In this document: positions 1-8,125 of the stretch, in pieces
Layout of the letters: each line of letters starts with the position of its first letter
How positions within the stretch are numbered: the stretch's first letter is position 1
Assembly (NCBI RefSeq): GCF_030269605.1
Contig: NZ_BSTQ01000024.1
Coordinates: 1 to 64,000, forward strand
DNA: 64,000 nucleotides
Direction of reading: 5' to 3'
DNA from: Lentzea sp. NBRC 105346
GTDB taxonomy: Bacteria > Actinomycetota > Actinomycetes > Mycobacteriales > Pseudonocardiaceae
Notes under the pieces: generated by a model
Database searches by the model: none
The model's input: only the letters and a program-made list of their open reading frames with translations
Told to the model about the DNA's origin: nothing
Position numbers and translations under genes: made by a program

Positions 1-2585
1 TGCCCGCTGGTGCCCAGCTGTCGCTGCGTGGCGAGGCTGTGGTGACCGAGGTGGCTCGGGCCGACGGCGGCACGCCGGGCGTGTTCTCGAAGACGCCCGG
101 CAAGGCCGAGAAGGTGCACATCAAGGCGAAGAGCACCAAGACCGGCAAGGACGTCGGCTTCACCGTCGACCCCGCGGCAACGCCGAAGCAGGCACCGCAG
201 GCAAGTGTCGCGGAGCCCGGCATGAGCACGCAGTCGGACATGCAGGCGACGGCCAACCAGGACATGAGCGACGAGGCGGCCACCTGCGCGATCAAGCGCA
301 ACGACCTGGGCAAGCAGGTCTACCAGCCCAAGCCCAAGCAGGTCGAATGGGCGGCGAACTGGGCGGTCTACGGTCTGCTGGAGGACAAGGTGGTGCGGCC
401 CGCGGGCTGGCACAACAACGGCCTGGACTTCTCCTACAACCTGCAGAAGCCGGGGATGCTCGAGTCGCTCCCGCTCAGGGGCGGTGGCCGGGTCCCGGTC
501 CAGGTCCTGCTCGGCGTCCTCGGTCAGGAGTCGAACCTCTGGCAGGCCAGCAGGCTCGTGCTGCCCGGTGAGTACGCCAACCCGCTGGTCGGCAACTTCT
601 ACGGCAACGACATCTACAACAGGAACACGGCCGACGACTGGATCGTCAACTTCGCCAAGGCCGACTGCGGGTACGGCGTGTCGCAGACGACCGACGGCAT
701 GCGGCTTGCCGGCCGTGAGGGCGACCACCCGAAGGCACGTCCCTACGGGCAGCAGGTCATCATCGCCACGGACTACGCGGCGAACGTCGCGGCGGGTCTG
801 CAGATCCTGCAGAACAAGTGGAACGAACTGCAGGACGCCGGCGTCCGGATGAACAACAACGACCCCAGCAGACTGGAGAACTGGTTCGGCGCTGTCTGGG
901 CCTACAACTCCGGTTACCACCAGCCCGGCGAGGCGGGGTCGGACGGCGCCTACGGCCTCGGCTGGGGCAACAACCCCGCCAACGCCCGGTACCCGGCGGA
1001 CCGGAAGGACTTCGGGCGTTACCCGACCGACTTCGCCCGGCCACAGCAGTGGCCCTACCCCGAGAAGGTGATGGGTTTCGCCGCGAACCCGCCGTCGACC
1101 TTCGAGGACGCGACCACCGAGGTTCGGTTCTTCAACGCCGCGACGTGGAACGGCGACCCGGAACTGGACATCACCGATCCGGGGAACCCGGAGTACCGCA
1201 GGAGGGCCGTCAAGCCTGACATCGACACCTTCTGCAAGCAGGCGGACAACCAGTGCGACAAGAACTGGAAGAACCTGCCGAACGCACCCGATGTGATCGG
1301 CGAACCTCCCAGCAAGTGCGGGCACACGAACGCCGCGGGCCAGTACGACCTGAAGTGCTGGTGGCACGGTTCGGCGACGTGGAAGCCGGACTGCGAGGAG
1401 TCGTGCGCCTACGAGAGCTTCCGGTACCGCCGCCCGGACGTCGAGGTGGAGCCTGCCGACGGCATCAGCTCGCAGCCGACGTGCGGCGGCGCGAACCTGC
1501 CCGGTGACGCGAGCGTGGTGGACGACGTCGACGCCGACACCAAGCCGGCGTTCGACGACACCAGGGCGAACCACCCGACGTGCCTGCGGGCGGATCTCGA
1601 CCGCAACGGCACGTTCAACATCGAGTTCGCCAAGGACACGTACGGCGAGGAACCGGCGCGCATGGACCTGCACCAGGCCACCAGCGCTTACGGCGGCCAC
1701 ATGTGGTTCAGCCACGCCTGGGGTGACGACGACGACGGCAAGAAGCTGAGGATGACGGCCACCTGGACGTCGGGCCGTACGTTCACGATGCCGATGAAGG
1801 TGTGGGTGCATCAGCCCGCTCGATCGCAGAAGACCCTGGGACGGCTGGACTACACGGTTTACACGGCGGACGGCCCACTCCAGGTGACCGCTCCGTACCC
1901 CGACGAGTACACCCCGACGCCGCTGAACTGGGTGGAGCTCGGCACGTTCAGGTTCACGGACAAGCCCAAGGTCTCGCTCAGCAACTGGAACGCCGACGGC
2001 AACGGCCGGGAGGTCCCGTTCGACGCGGTCGCGTTCGTACCGGGGGCGGGCAACTGGGGTGACAACAACATCGCCAAGATCATCAACAAGAACAGCGGAC
2101 GGTGCCTGGCCGAGAGCCCGCCCGGTGCGTCCGGCAAGGTCTACGCGATCCAGAAGGCGTGCACCGACCAGTTCACGGACAACTGGACGTTCCGCCTCAT
2201 CAAGGTCCAGATGAGGGGGAGTGCCGAGGGGCCCAAGGCGCACTACACCTACAAGATCGTGAACCGCGTCAGCGGTTCCTGTATCAGCGCCACGGAGTTC
2301 CCGTCCGTGCGCCTCGGTGGTTGCTCAGGCGTGTCCTCATCCCTGCTGTGGGAGACCGAGTTCGGGTTCATGGCCGATGACAAACCGATCCAGAACATCC
2401 AGAGCCTCGCGCACAAGGGAAAGATCGAACTGCTCTCCATCGCGAACTGTTCCAAGGAGGACGACGGGAGCGCGCAGGTGATCGACTCCTACCCCGACCC
2501 CAACGGGGATCCACTCGGAACGCAGCCGGGCTGCAAGCCTGACGAGACGTCCTGGGATTGGAACATCGCCAGGCAAGGTTCCTGA
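1..2585 (+). CDS. Secreted lysozyme-like (SLT-type) protein with C-terminal ricin-like region, 5' partial
   Basis: The reading frame is open from the window edge, so the N-terminus (probably a signal peptide) is missing; a GTG at 39 is only the first in-window start. The visible 860 or so residues contain a lytic-transglycosylase-like block around residues 150-300 (LGVLGQESNLWQAS with a candidate catalytic Glu, then DCGYGVSQTTDGM), a Cys-rich linker, a beta-rich middle region I cannot assign, and a C-terminal part with ricin-like repeats (NSGRCLAE, SGSCISAT). It would act outside the cell on peptidoglycan or another glycan. A strong hairpin terminator follows. The family call is by motif only; substrate unknown. 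Confidence 0.7.
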   Translation, partial: PAGAQLSLRGEAVVTEVARADGGTPGVFSKTPGKAEKVHIKAKSTKTGKDVGFTVDPAATPKQAPQASVAEPGMSTQSDMQATANQDMSDEAATCAIKRNDLGKQVYQPKPKQVEWAANWAVYGLLEDKVVRPAGWHNNGLDFSYNLQKPGMLESLPLRGGGRVPVQVLLGVLGQESNLWQASRLVLPGEYANPLVGNFYGNDIYNRNTADDWIVNFAKADCGYGVSQTTDGMRLAGREGDHPKARPYGQQVIIATDYAANVAAGLQILQNKWNELQDAGVRMNNNDPSRLENWFGAVWAYNSGYHQPGEAGSDGAYGLGWGNNPANARYPADRKDFGRYPTDFARPQQWPYPEKVMGFAANPPSTFEDATTEVRFFNAATWNGDPELDITDPGNPEYRRRAVKPDIDTFCKQADNQCDKNWKNLPNAPDVIGEPPSKCGHTNAAGQYDLKCWWHGSATWKPDCEESCAYESFRYRRPDVEVEPADGISSQPTCGGANLPGDASVVDDVDADTKPAFDDTRANHPTCLRADLDRNGTFNIEFAKDTYGEEPARMDLHQATSAYGGHMWFSHAWGDDDDGKKLRMTATWTSGRTFTMPMKVWVHQPARSQKTLGRLDYTVYTADGPLQVTAPYPDEYTPTPLNWVELGTFRFTDKPKVSLSNWNADGNGREVPFDAVAFVPGAGNWGDNNIAKIINKNSGRCLAESPPGASGKVYAIQKACTDQFTDNWTFRLIKVQMRGSAEGPKAHYTYKIVNRVSGSCISATEFPSVRLGGCSGVSSSLLWETEFGFMADDKPIQNIQSLAHKGKIELLSIANCSKEDDGSAQVIDSYPDPNGDPLGTQPGCKPDETSWDWNIARQGS

Positions 2586-2602
2586 CCGGATAGGAGTGAC
2601 AC

Positions 2603-2643
2603 CATCGCCGGCCGCTGCTCGTGCAGCGGCCGGCGATGTGTTT
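2603..2643 (+). terminator. Intrinsic terminator of the SLT/ricin gene
   Basis: A perfect 16-bp stem (2603-2618 pairs with 2623-2638) closes on a TCGT tetraloop and is followed by TGTTT. It lies 17 bp after the stop codon at 2585. Confidence 0.85.
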
Positions 2644-2649
2644 CACCGG

Positions 2650-2925
2650 TCACCGACGGATCGGGCGGACCGCCTCGACGCCACGGCTCGCCGGATCATC
2701 GAGCTCCCAGTCCACCTAGCCCTTGCCGGGCAACACCGGGCACGTGTCGCCGCACCCCATGGTGACCACGACATCGGTAGCGCGAAGCGTGTCGTCGGTC
2801 CACTTCCGCGCCGAACCGCCGGAGAGCGCCACGGCGCGATCGCCCGCGAGGTGGCGGAAGAAGCCCATCGCCATCTGCGACCGGCCGGCGTTGTGCACGC
2901 ACAGGAAGAGCACGGCTGGTGTCAT
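2650..2925 (-). pseudogene. arsC: Decayed arsenate reductase (LMW-phosphatase type)
   Basis: The N-terminus is a good ArsC: FLCVHNAGRSQMA carries the CX5R phosphatase loop, and VVVTMGCGDTCPV carries the resolving Cys motif. Between SGGSA and KWTDD about 25 family residues are missing in frame. After PGKG there is an in-frame TAG (2718-2716); translation past it still reads VDWELDDPASRGVEAVRPIR and then stops at 2650. The gene is therefore internally deleted, interrupted and shortened. Its ATG (2925) lies 6 bp from the divergent ynfA ATG, so it has no upstream promoter space of its own. Normally this enzyme reduces arsenate with mycothiol or thioredoxin; here it should be inactive. Confidence 0.8.
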
Positions 2926-2931
2926 GTGCGC

Positions 2932-3261
2932 ATGATCCTGCGCTCGGTACTCCTGTTCGTGCTCGCCGCGCTGGCGGAGATCGGCGGCGCCTGGCTCGTG
3001 TGGCAGGGGTTCCGCGAGCACAGGGGACTGCTGTGGATCGCGGCCGGCGTCCTCGCGCTCGGCGCCTACGGGTTCGTGGCGACCTTCCAGCCGGACCCGC
3101 ACTTCGGCCGCATCCTCGCCGCCTACGGGGGCGTCTTCGTGGCCGGCTCGCTCGCGTGGGGCGTGCTCGTCGACGGCTTCCGGCCGGACCGCTGGGACTA
3201 CGTCGGCGCCGTGGTGTGCCTGGTCGGGGTAGGTCTGATCATGTACGCCCCGCGCGGCTAG
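2932..3261 (+). CDS. YnfA family small membrane protein
   Basis: This 109-residue protein has four hydrophobic segments and the YnfA signatures EIGGAWLVW, AYGFVATFQPD, FGRILAAYGG and RPDRWDYVGA. It is an inner-membrane protein of unknown function in the SMR-like superfamily and is often near arsenic or heavy-metal genes, which fits the arsC remnant beside it. The ATG at 2932 gives the standard family length. No clear Shine-Dalgarno is present and the only upstream DNA is the arsC remnant, so expression must start inside that pseudogene. Confidence 0.88.
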   Translation: MILRSVLLFVLAALAEIGGAWLVWQGFREHRGLLWIAAGVLALGAYGFVATFQPDPHFGRILAAYGGVFVAGSLAWGVLVDGFRPDRWDYVGAVVCLVGVGLIMYAPRG

Positions 3262-3298
3262 GCGCTAGAATCGCGCCGATCCGGGGGAGGGAGAGGCG

Positions 3299-4054
3299 AT
3301 GACACATCCATCCCTCGCCCAGAAGCTCACCGACCTGTTCGAGGTCGTCCGGCCCAGCCCGGAGCGCGAGTACCGCAACACCGAGGTGGCGGACGCGCTG
3401 GCGGCCATGGGCATCAAGGTCACGCCGACGCAGATCGCGAACCTGCGCAGCGGCAAGCAGGACAACCCCTCCGCCCGTCTCAGGGACGGCCTGGCGCGGT
3501 TCTTCAACGTGCCGCTGGAGTACCTGGCCGATCCGGTCGAGGAGCCCGAGCGCCCCATCGAGAACGCCATCGGCTGGCAGAACGCGCGGCAGCTGGCGGT
3601 GGCCGTGCAACGCATGCTGTCGTCGATCGGCAACGACCTGGACGGGCTGCCGCAGTCGGCGGTCGACTGCCTGACCAACCTCGCGGGCGCGCCGGACGGC
3701 ACGCTGTCGATCACCGAGCTCGCGAAGCTCAGCGACGTCACCACCGCGACGGCGAGCCGCATCGTGACGCAGCTCGTCGAACGCGGGCTGGTGGTGCGCG
3801 TGCTGCCGCGCGAGGACGACAAGGACCGGCGGTTCCGGCGCGTGCGGATCACCGACGAGACGCGCGACCTGGTCGGGCACTACTACGAGCTGCAGCCCGA
3901 GCATCAACTCAAGTTGTTCGGGCAGTTCAGCGCGGAGGAGCTGGAGATCGCCGCCAGGGTGTTCGGCGTCGTCACCGAGATCGCGCACGACCGGGCGGAC
4001 GCCATTCAGAGCGACCGCGAGCAACCGCGGGCGACCAACCGGGACGCCGGTTAG
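3299..4054 (+). CDS. EspR-like HTH / MarR fusion transcriptional regulator
   Basis: Two DNA-binding modules are fused in 251 residues. Residues about 1-75 resemble the EspR/XRE type of actinobacterial HTH (LTDLFEVVRP, TPTQIANLRSGKQDNPS, FFNVPLEYLAD). Residues about 95-240 are a MarR-type winged helix (ITELAKLSDVTTATASRIV, LVVRVLPRE, RVRITD). The MarR half is more than half identical by eye to the neighbouring regulator at 4051-4551, encoded tail to tail with the stop codons overlapping. A GGGGGAGGGAG ribosome site precedes the ATG and a TAGAAT -10-like hexamer lies at 3266-3271. Ligand and targets unknown. Confidence 0.85.
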   Translation: MTHPSLAQKLTDLFEVVRPSPEREYRNTEVADALAAMGIKVTPTQIANLRSGKQDNPSARLRDGLARFFNVPLEYLADPVEEPERPIENAIGWQNARQLAVAVQRMLSSIGNDLDGLPQSAVDCLTNLAGAPDGTLSITELAKLSDVTTATASRIVTQLVERGLVVRVLPREDDKDRRFRRVRITDETRDLVGHYYELQPEHQLKLFGQFSAEELEIAARVFGVVTEIAHDRADAIQSDREQPRATNRDAG

Positions 4055-4551
4055 CCGACGTCGTTCTCCGAGTCGGAACCACGGCCCGTCTGGATCGACG
4101 AGGCGCGGTCGTGCGCGATCCGCGTGACGACCGAGAACACCTTTGCCGCGATGGCCAGCTCCTCGTCGCTGAACTGGTCGAACCACTCGAGGTTGTGCGG
4201 CTGCAGCGCGTAGTAGCCGATGATCATCTGACGGGCGGTGCCGGTGATCTGGACGCGGCGCCTGCGCCGGTCCTCGCCCTCGCGGGGCAGGACCCGCACG
4301 ACGAGGTTGCTGTCCACCAGCTCGGTCACGGTCCGCGCGGCCGTCTCGGGGCTGATGTCGCCCAGCTCGGCGATCTCCTTGATGGTCAGCGTGCCGTCGG
4401 CCGACTTCGTGAGGTTCGTCAGACAGTCCACAGCGGACTGACCGAGCCCGTCCAGGTCGTTGCCGATCGACGCCCACATGCGGCGCACGGCCAGGGCGAG
4501 GTCGCAGACGTGCTTCGCCCACAACTGCTTCTGAAGATCTGCTCGTTCCAC
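4051..4551 (-). CDS. MarR family transcriptional regulator
   Basis: This 166-residue winged-helix protein has no XRE module. Core motifs are SIGNDLDGLGQSAVDCLTNL, IKEIAELGDISPETAARTV and LVVRVLPRE, near-copies of those in the fused regulator at 3299-4054. The GTG start at 4551 follows GGGGGAAAC; an open frame further upstream overlaps the divergent cupin gene and lacks MarR homology. The divergent cupin gene, 43 bp away, is the most likely target, with autoregulation also plausible. Confidence 0.85.
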   Translation of the reverse strand: MERADLQKQLWAKHVCDLALAVRRMWASIGNDLDGLGQSAVDCLTNLTKSADGTLTIKEIAELGDISPETAARTVTELVDSNLVVRVLPREGEDRRRRRVQITGTARQMIIGYYALQPHNLEWFDQFSDEELAIAAKVFSVVTRIAHDRASSIQTGRGSDSENDVG

Positions 4552-4594
4552 GTTTCCCCCAGGACTTCGCTTCAGGTGCGCAACACTACCGGGT

Positions 4595-5062
4595 ATGACT
4601 GACCTGGGGCCCTTCATCCGGACGACGAGCGACGTGCCTTTGGTGCCGTTTCTCGGCCTGACCAACCAGTTCACGCTGCCGGCCGAGGCGACGGGCGGCG
4701 CGCTCACGCTCATCGACGCCGGCACGATTCGGAAGAACTTCTCCCCGCCGCTGCACCACCACCTGACCGAGCACGAGGTGTTCCTCGTGACGAGCGGGGT
4801 GGTCGACTTCGCCTGTGGTGACACGCGGACGACGGTCGAGGGCAGCGGCGCCGCGTTCCTGCCCGCCGGGCGGCCGCACTCGTTCCGCGTCGTCGAGGAC
4901 GCGCGGATCTACGTGATCACCGTGCCGAGCGGGGCCGAGCCCGCCGGCGACTTCGAGCGGTTCGTGCACGACGTGAGCGCCGCGGGCGGTGACCTCCAGG
5001 CCGTCGCCGAGCTGGGTGAACGGCACCGCATCCCGATCGTCGGACCGCCGCTTGCGGAGTGA
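4595..5062 (+). CDS. Cupin domain protein
   Basis: A single-cupin protein of 155 residues. The metal-ligand motif reads PPLHHHLTEHEVFLVTSG (motif 1, His cluster and Glu) and FLPAGRPHSF (motif 2, His). It may be a small dioxygenase, isomerase or sugar-binding protein; the substrate cannot be told from sequence. It is transcribed divergently from the MarR gene at 4051-4551, the usual arrangement for a MarR-controlled enzyme. Confidence 0.82.
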   Translation: MTDLGPFIRTTSDVPLVPFLGLTNQFTLPAEATGGALTLIDAGTIRKNFSPPLHHHLTEHEVFLVTSGVVDFACGDTRTTVEGSGAAFLPAGRPHSFRVVEDARIYVITVPSGAEPAGDFERFVHDVSAAGGDLQAVAELGERHRIPIVGPPLAE

Positions 5063-5266
5063 ACAAGTTTCCTGATGCACGGATCGGCGCCAGAAACTGT
5101 CGGCCATTAGAGTGAATGGACCAAGCGTGGCTCAACTCTAGTTCAGTAGACTGGTAGACATGTGGTGGCGGTGGGGTCACCGGAACTGGGGGGCGACGAT
5201 GACCGTTGGTTCAGTCGGGGGGTGCGGTGGCCTCACCGTCGAGTGGAAGGGCGCGGCCGCGCGCGA

Positions 5267-6211
5267 TCACGTGAGGTCGGCGGCCGCCTCGGGCCAGCGC
5301 GGGTACTGAAACTCGAAGCCCGCGTCGAGCAGCACGCCGGGCACCACGAAACGGCTCTTCAGCAGTAGTTCGGGGTCCGAGCGCAGTGCGAACGCGCCGA
5401 GCGAGGCCATCCACGCGGTGGCGGGCAGGCCGAACGGCATGCCGCACGCTCGGCGCAGCGCACGGACGAAGTCGCGCTGTGGCAACGGATTCGGCGCCGC
5501 CAGGTTGACCGGACCGCTGATCTCGTTCTCCAGCAAGAACTCCACGGCAAGCACGAAATCCAGCCAGTGCAGCCACGACATGTACTGCCTGCCGCCGGCG
5601 GCCGGTCCGCCGAGCCCGAGCCGGGCCATGCGGCGCAGCACGTCGAACGCGCCGCCCCGGCCGGGCGCCATCACGATCGCGGTCCGCAGCGCGACCTTGC
5701 GGACACCCGGAAGATCGGCGTCCGACATGGCCCGTTCCCACGCGGTGGCGATGTCCACGCTGAACCGCCAGTAGCCCGGCACGTCCGGCTCGTGGCCGCC
5801 GATCATGCCGGTCGCCTCGTCGTTCGGCTGGTCGAAGCGGTGCGCGTAGATGGTCGCGGTGCTCATCTGCAGCCACACCGGAGGCGGCGCGGAAGCCTGC
5901 GCCAGAGCCGCGCCGACCGCCCGCGCCGAGTCCACCCGCGACGCCATCATCTCGGTGAGGTTGTTCTTGGTGTACCGGCAGCTCACGCTGCGCCCGGCCA
6001 GGTTGACGACCGCGGCGGCGCCGTCGATCTCGGCAGCCCACGGGCCGGGCGTCCGGCCGTCCCAGCGCACGTGCCGGACGCCGTCACGCACTCCCTCGAA
6101 GCCGCGGCCGAGCACGACGACCTCGTGCCCGCGCGCGGCCAGTGACCTGCTCAGAAAAGTACCGATGTGACCGGACCCGCCGGGTATCACGATCTTGCCG
6201 ACATCCCCCAT
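5267..6211 (-). CDS. TIGR01777 family NAD(P)-binding epimerase-like protein
   Basis: A 314-residue short-chain dehydrogenase-fold protein with the N-terminal dinucleotide motif GGSGHIGTFLSRSLAARGHE and the TIGR01777/DUF1731 C-terminus (LPATAWMASLGAFALRSDPELLLKSRFVVPGVL, seen in pieces). Cytosolic, function not established for the family. It is divergent from the CNNM gene at 6273; the 61-bp spacer holds a perfect 14-bp palindrome. The 204 bp between the cupin stop and this gene show no convincing gene. Confidence 0.88.
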   Translation of the reverse strand: MGDVGKIVIPGGSGHIGTFLSRSLAARGHEVVVLGRGFEGVRDGVRHVRWDGRTPGPWAAEIDGAAAVVNLAGRSVSCRYTKNNLTEMMASRVDSARAVGAALAQASAPPPVWLQMSTATIYAHRFDQPNDEATGMIGGHEPDVPGYWRFSVDIATAWERAMSDADLPGVRKVALRTAIVMAPGRGGAFDVLRRMARLGLGGPAAGGRQYMSWLHWLDFVLAVEFLLENEISGPVNLAAPNPLPQRDFVRALRRACGMPFGLPATAWMASLGAFALRSDPELLLKSRFVVPGVLLDAGFEFQYPRWPEAAADLT

Positions 6212-6232
6212 GAACCGACGGTAACACCGAAT

Positions 6233-6246
6233 TTGAACGCGTTCAA
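6233..6246. promoter_or_regulatory. Perfect palindrome TTGAACGCGTTCAA in a divergent promoter region
   Basis: A 14-bp perfect palindrome lies between the divergent starts at 6211 and 6273. The shape is typical of a TetR-family operator. No TetR gene is in the window, so the regulator would be elsewhere. Confidence 0.5.
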
Positions 6247-6272
6247 CTAGACGTGCGCGCTAGCGTCGGCGG

Positions 6273-7532
6273 ATGGAGGGTTACGGGTTCAACCTCGCGC
6301 TCGTCGGTGTGCTGATCCTGCTCAACGCGGTGTTCGCGGGCAGCGAGATGGCCCTGATCTCCTTGCGGGAGGGGCAGATCCGCCAGCTGGAGCGCGAGGG
6401 CAAGCGCACGCTGGTCCGGCTGACCCGCGACCCGAACCGGTTCCTCGCGACCATCCAGATCGGCATCACGCTGGCCGGCTTCCTGGCCAGCGCGACGGCC
6501 GCGGTCTCGCTGGCGGAACCGGTCAAACCGTTGCTGGGTTTCCTCGGCACCGCGGCCGACGCGACGGCGGTCGCGATCATCACGGTCGTCCTCACGTTCG
6601 TCACGCTGGTGTTCGGCGAGCTGGCGCCGAAGCGGCTCGCCATGCAGTACGCGCTGCGCTGGGCGCAGATCGTCGCGAAGCCGCTGGACCTGCTGTCCAC
6701 GGTCTCGCGGCCCGCGGTGTGGCTGCTCAGCGTCTCGACGAACCTCGTCGTGCGGACCTTCGGCGGCAACCCGAACGCCGACCCCGAGCAGATGTCACCG
6801 GACGAGCTGCGCGAGCTCGTCGCGAGCCAGCGCGGGCTCAACGCCGAGCAGCGGATCATCATCAGCGGGGCGCTGGAGATCCACGAACGGCGCCTGCGCG
6901 AGGTCTTCGTGCCACGCCGGGCGGTGTTCACGCTGCAGACGGACCTGCCCGTGCCCGAGGCGCGGCGCACGCTCATCGAGACCGGGCACTCGCGCGCTCC
7001 CGTCGTGCGGGACGGCCATCTCGACGACGTGATCGGCATCGTGCACGTCCGCGACCTGTTCGACGACGACGCGAACCTCGCCGACCTGTCCCGCCCGCCC
7101 GTGCTCTTCCCGGACTCGCTGCGCGTCGCGGACGCCCTGCGCAGGTTCAAGGCCGAACGCGAGCAGTTCGCGCTCGTCGTCGACGAGCACGGCGCGGTCG
7201 AAGGTGTCGTCACTATGGAGGACCTGCTCGAGGAGGTCGTCGGCGAGATCTACGACGAGACCGACCGCGACATCATCAGCCTGCGGCGGGAACGCGACGG
7301 CTCGATGGTGCTGCCCGGCACGTTCCCGATGCACGACCTGTCCGACATCGGCGTCGAGCTGACCGAGGTGCCCGACGTGGACTTCACCACGGTCGCCGGG
7401 CTGGTCCTGGCCATGCTCGGCCGGATCCCCGAGGAACCGGGAGACGAGGTCGCCGTGGACGGCTGGTCGGTCGAGGTGCTGGAGGTCGACCACCACGCGA
7501 TCACGAAGGTGCGGCTGCGACGGTCAGAGTGA
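6273..7532 (+). CDS. Hemolysin-family CNNM/CorC membrane protein (DUF21, CBS pair, CorC domain)
   Basis: The 419-residue product has the classic three-part layout: an N-terminal DUF21/CNNM membrane domain (LILLNAVFAGSEMALISLRE, then two or three more hydrophobic segments, GELAPKRLAMQ), a CBS pair around residues 215-335 (GHSRAPVVRDG, FALVVDEHGAVEGVVTMEDL) and a C-terminal CorC_HlyC domain (VAGLVLAMLGRIPEEPGDEV). Family members are implicated in Mg2+/Co2+ export or cation homeostasis, not haemolysis. Its 3' end overlaps the convergent hydratase gene by 32 bp. Confidence 0.92.
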   Translation: MEGYGFNLALVGVLILLNAVFAGSEMALISLREGQIRQLEREGKRTLVRLTRDPNRFLATIQIGITLAGFLASATAAVSLAEPVKPLLGFLGTAADATAVAIITVVLTFVTLVFGELAPKRLAMQYALRWAQIVAKPLDLLSTVSRPAVWLLSVSTNLVVRTFGGNPNADPEQMSPDELRELVASQRGLNAEQRIIISGALEIHERRLREVFVPRRAVFTLQTDLPVPEARRTLIETGHSRAPVVRDGHLDDVIGIVHVRDLFDDDANLADLSRPPVLFPDSLRVADALRRFKAEREQFALVVDEHGAVEGVVTMEDLLEEVVGEIYDETDRDIISLRRERDGSMVLPGTFPMHDLSDIGVELTEVPDVDFTTVAGLVLAMLGRIPEEPGDEVAVDGWSVEVLEVDHHAITKVRLRRSE

Positions 7533-8106
7533 CCTGACCCAGCGCGCCGAAGTCGGCGGTCACCACGTCACCGCGGCGCACCGGGACCTGCACCACGGCA
7601 CCGGTGATCACCAGGTCGCCCTCCTGCAGGCGTTCCCCGACGGACTCGAGGATCCGCCCGACGGACGTGACCCGGTCCAGCACGTCGGAAGGAATCGGCG
7701 CACTGGCCCGCACCTCGCCGTTCACCAGTAGGCGCACCGTATCCGCGACCTGCTCCGCCGGAGCCCCGAGCGCGAACGCGCGGTGGAACACGTTGTCCGC
7801 CACGATCTGCGGCGCCTCGTCGGTCCCGCTCAGGTCGACGATCTCCAACGCGGGGGAGAAGGCAAGGTCCGGGCCCACGGTCACGGCGATCTCCGCGTCG
7901 GCGTGCAGCTCCTCGCCGTCGCGCGGCACGTAGGTCTGGCCGGGCGAGAGCTGGCTCTCCGAGGTCAGGTGCCCGACGACGATCCCGTCGCCGATCCGTT
8001 CCCGTTGGCCCGCACCGACTTTCCAGCCGACGCGCCACGCCCCTCGGCGGAGCGCGGCGCGTTGCTGTTCCAGCTGGGCGGAGAGTGCGGTGCTCAATGA
8101 CGTCAC
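7501..8106 (-). CDS. 2-keto-4-pentenoate hydratase / FAH-fold family protein
   Basis: This protein of 201 residues is shorter than the usual 260-residue hydratase. It keeps GWKVGAG near the N-terminus, the acidic DAEIAVTVGPDL metal-site segment and a C-terminal LVITGAVVQVPVRRGDVV strand typical of MhpD-like hydratases. It probably acts on a 2-oxo acid in aromatic or sugar-acid catabolism, but no pathway partner lies nearby. The ATG at 8106 lies 20 bp before the stop of no other gene, and it could be co-transcribed with the lectin operon upstream on the same strand. Confidence 0.75.
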   Translation of the reverse strand: MTSLSTALSAQLEQQRAALRRGAWRVGWKVGAGQRERIGDGIVVGHLTSESQLSPGQTYVPRDGEELHADAEIAVTVGPDLAFSPALEIVDLSGTDEAPQIVADNVFHRAFALGAPAEQVADTVRLLVNGEVRASAPIPSDVLDRVTSVGRILESVGERLQEGDLVITGAVVQVPVRRGDVVTADFGALGQVTLTVAAAPS

Positions 8107-8125
8107 CGCACAGAGATACCCGTTC

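Noticed and set aside
5160..5309. Short frame starting at 5160 (WWRWGHRNW...) between the cupin and epimerase genes
   Set aside because: No ribosome site, overlaps the epimerase 3' end and reads as random sequence.
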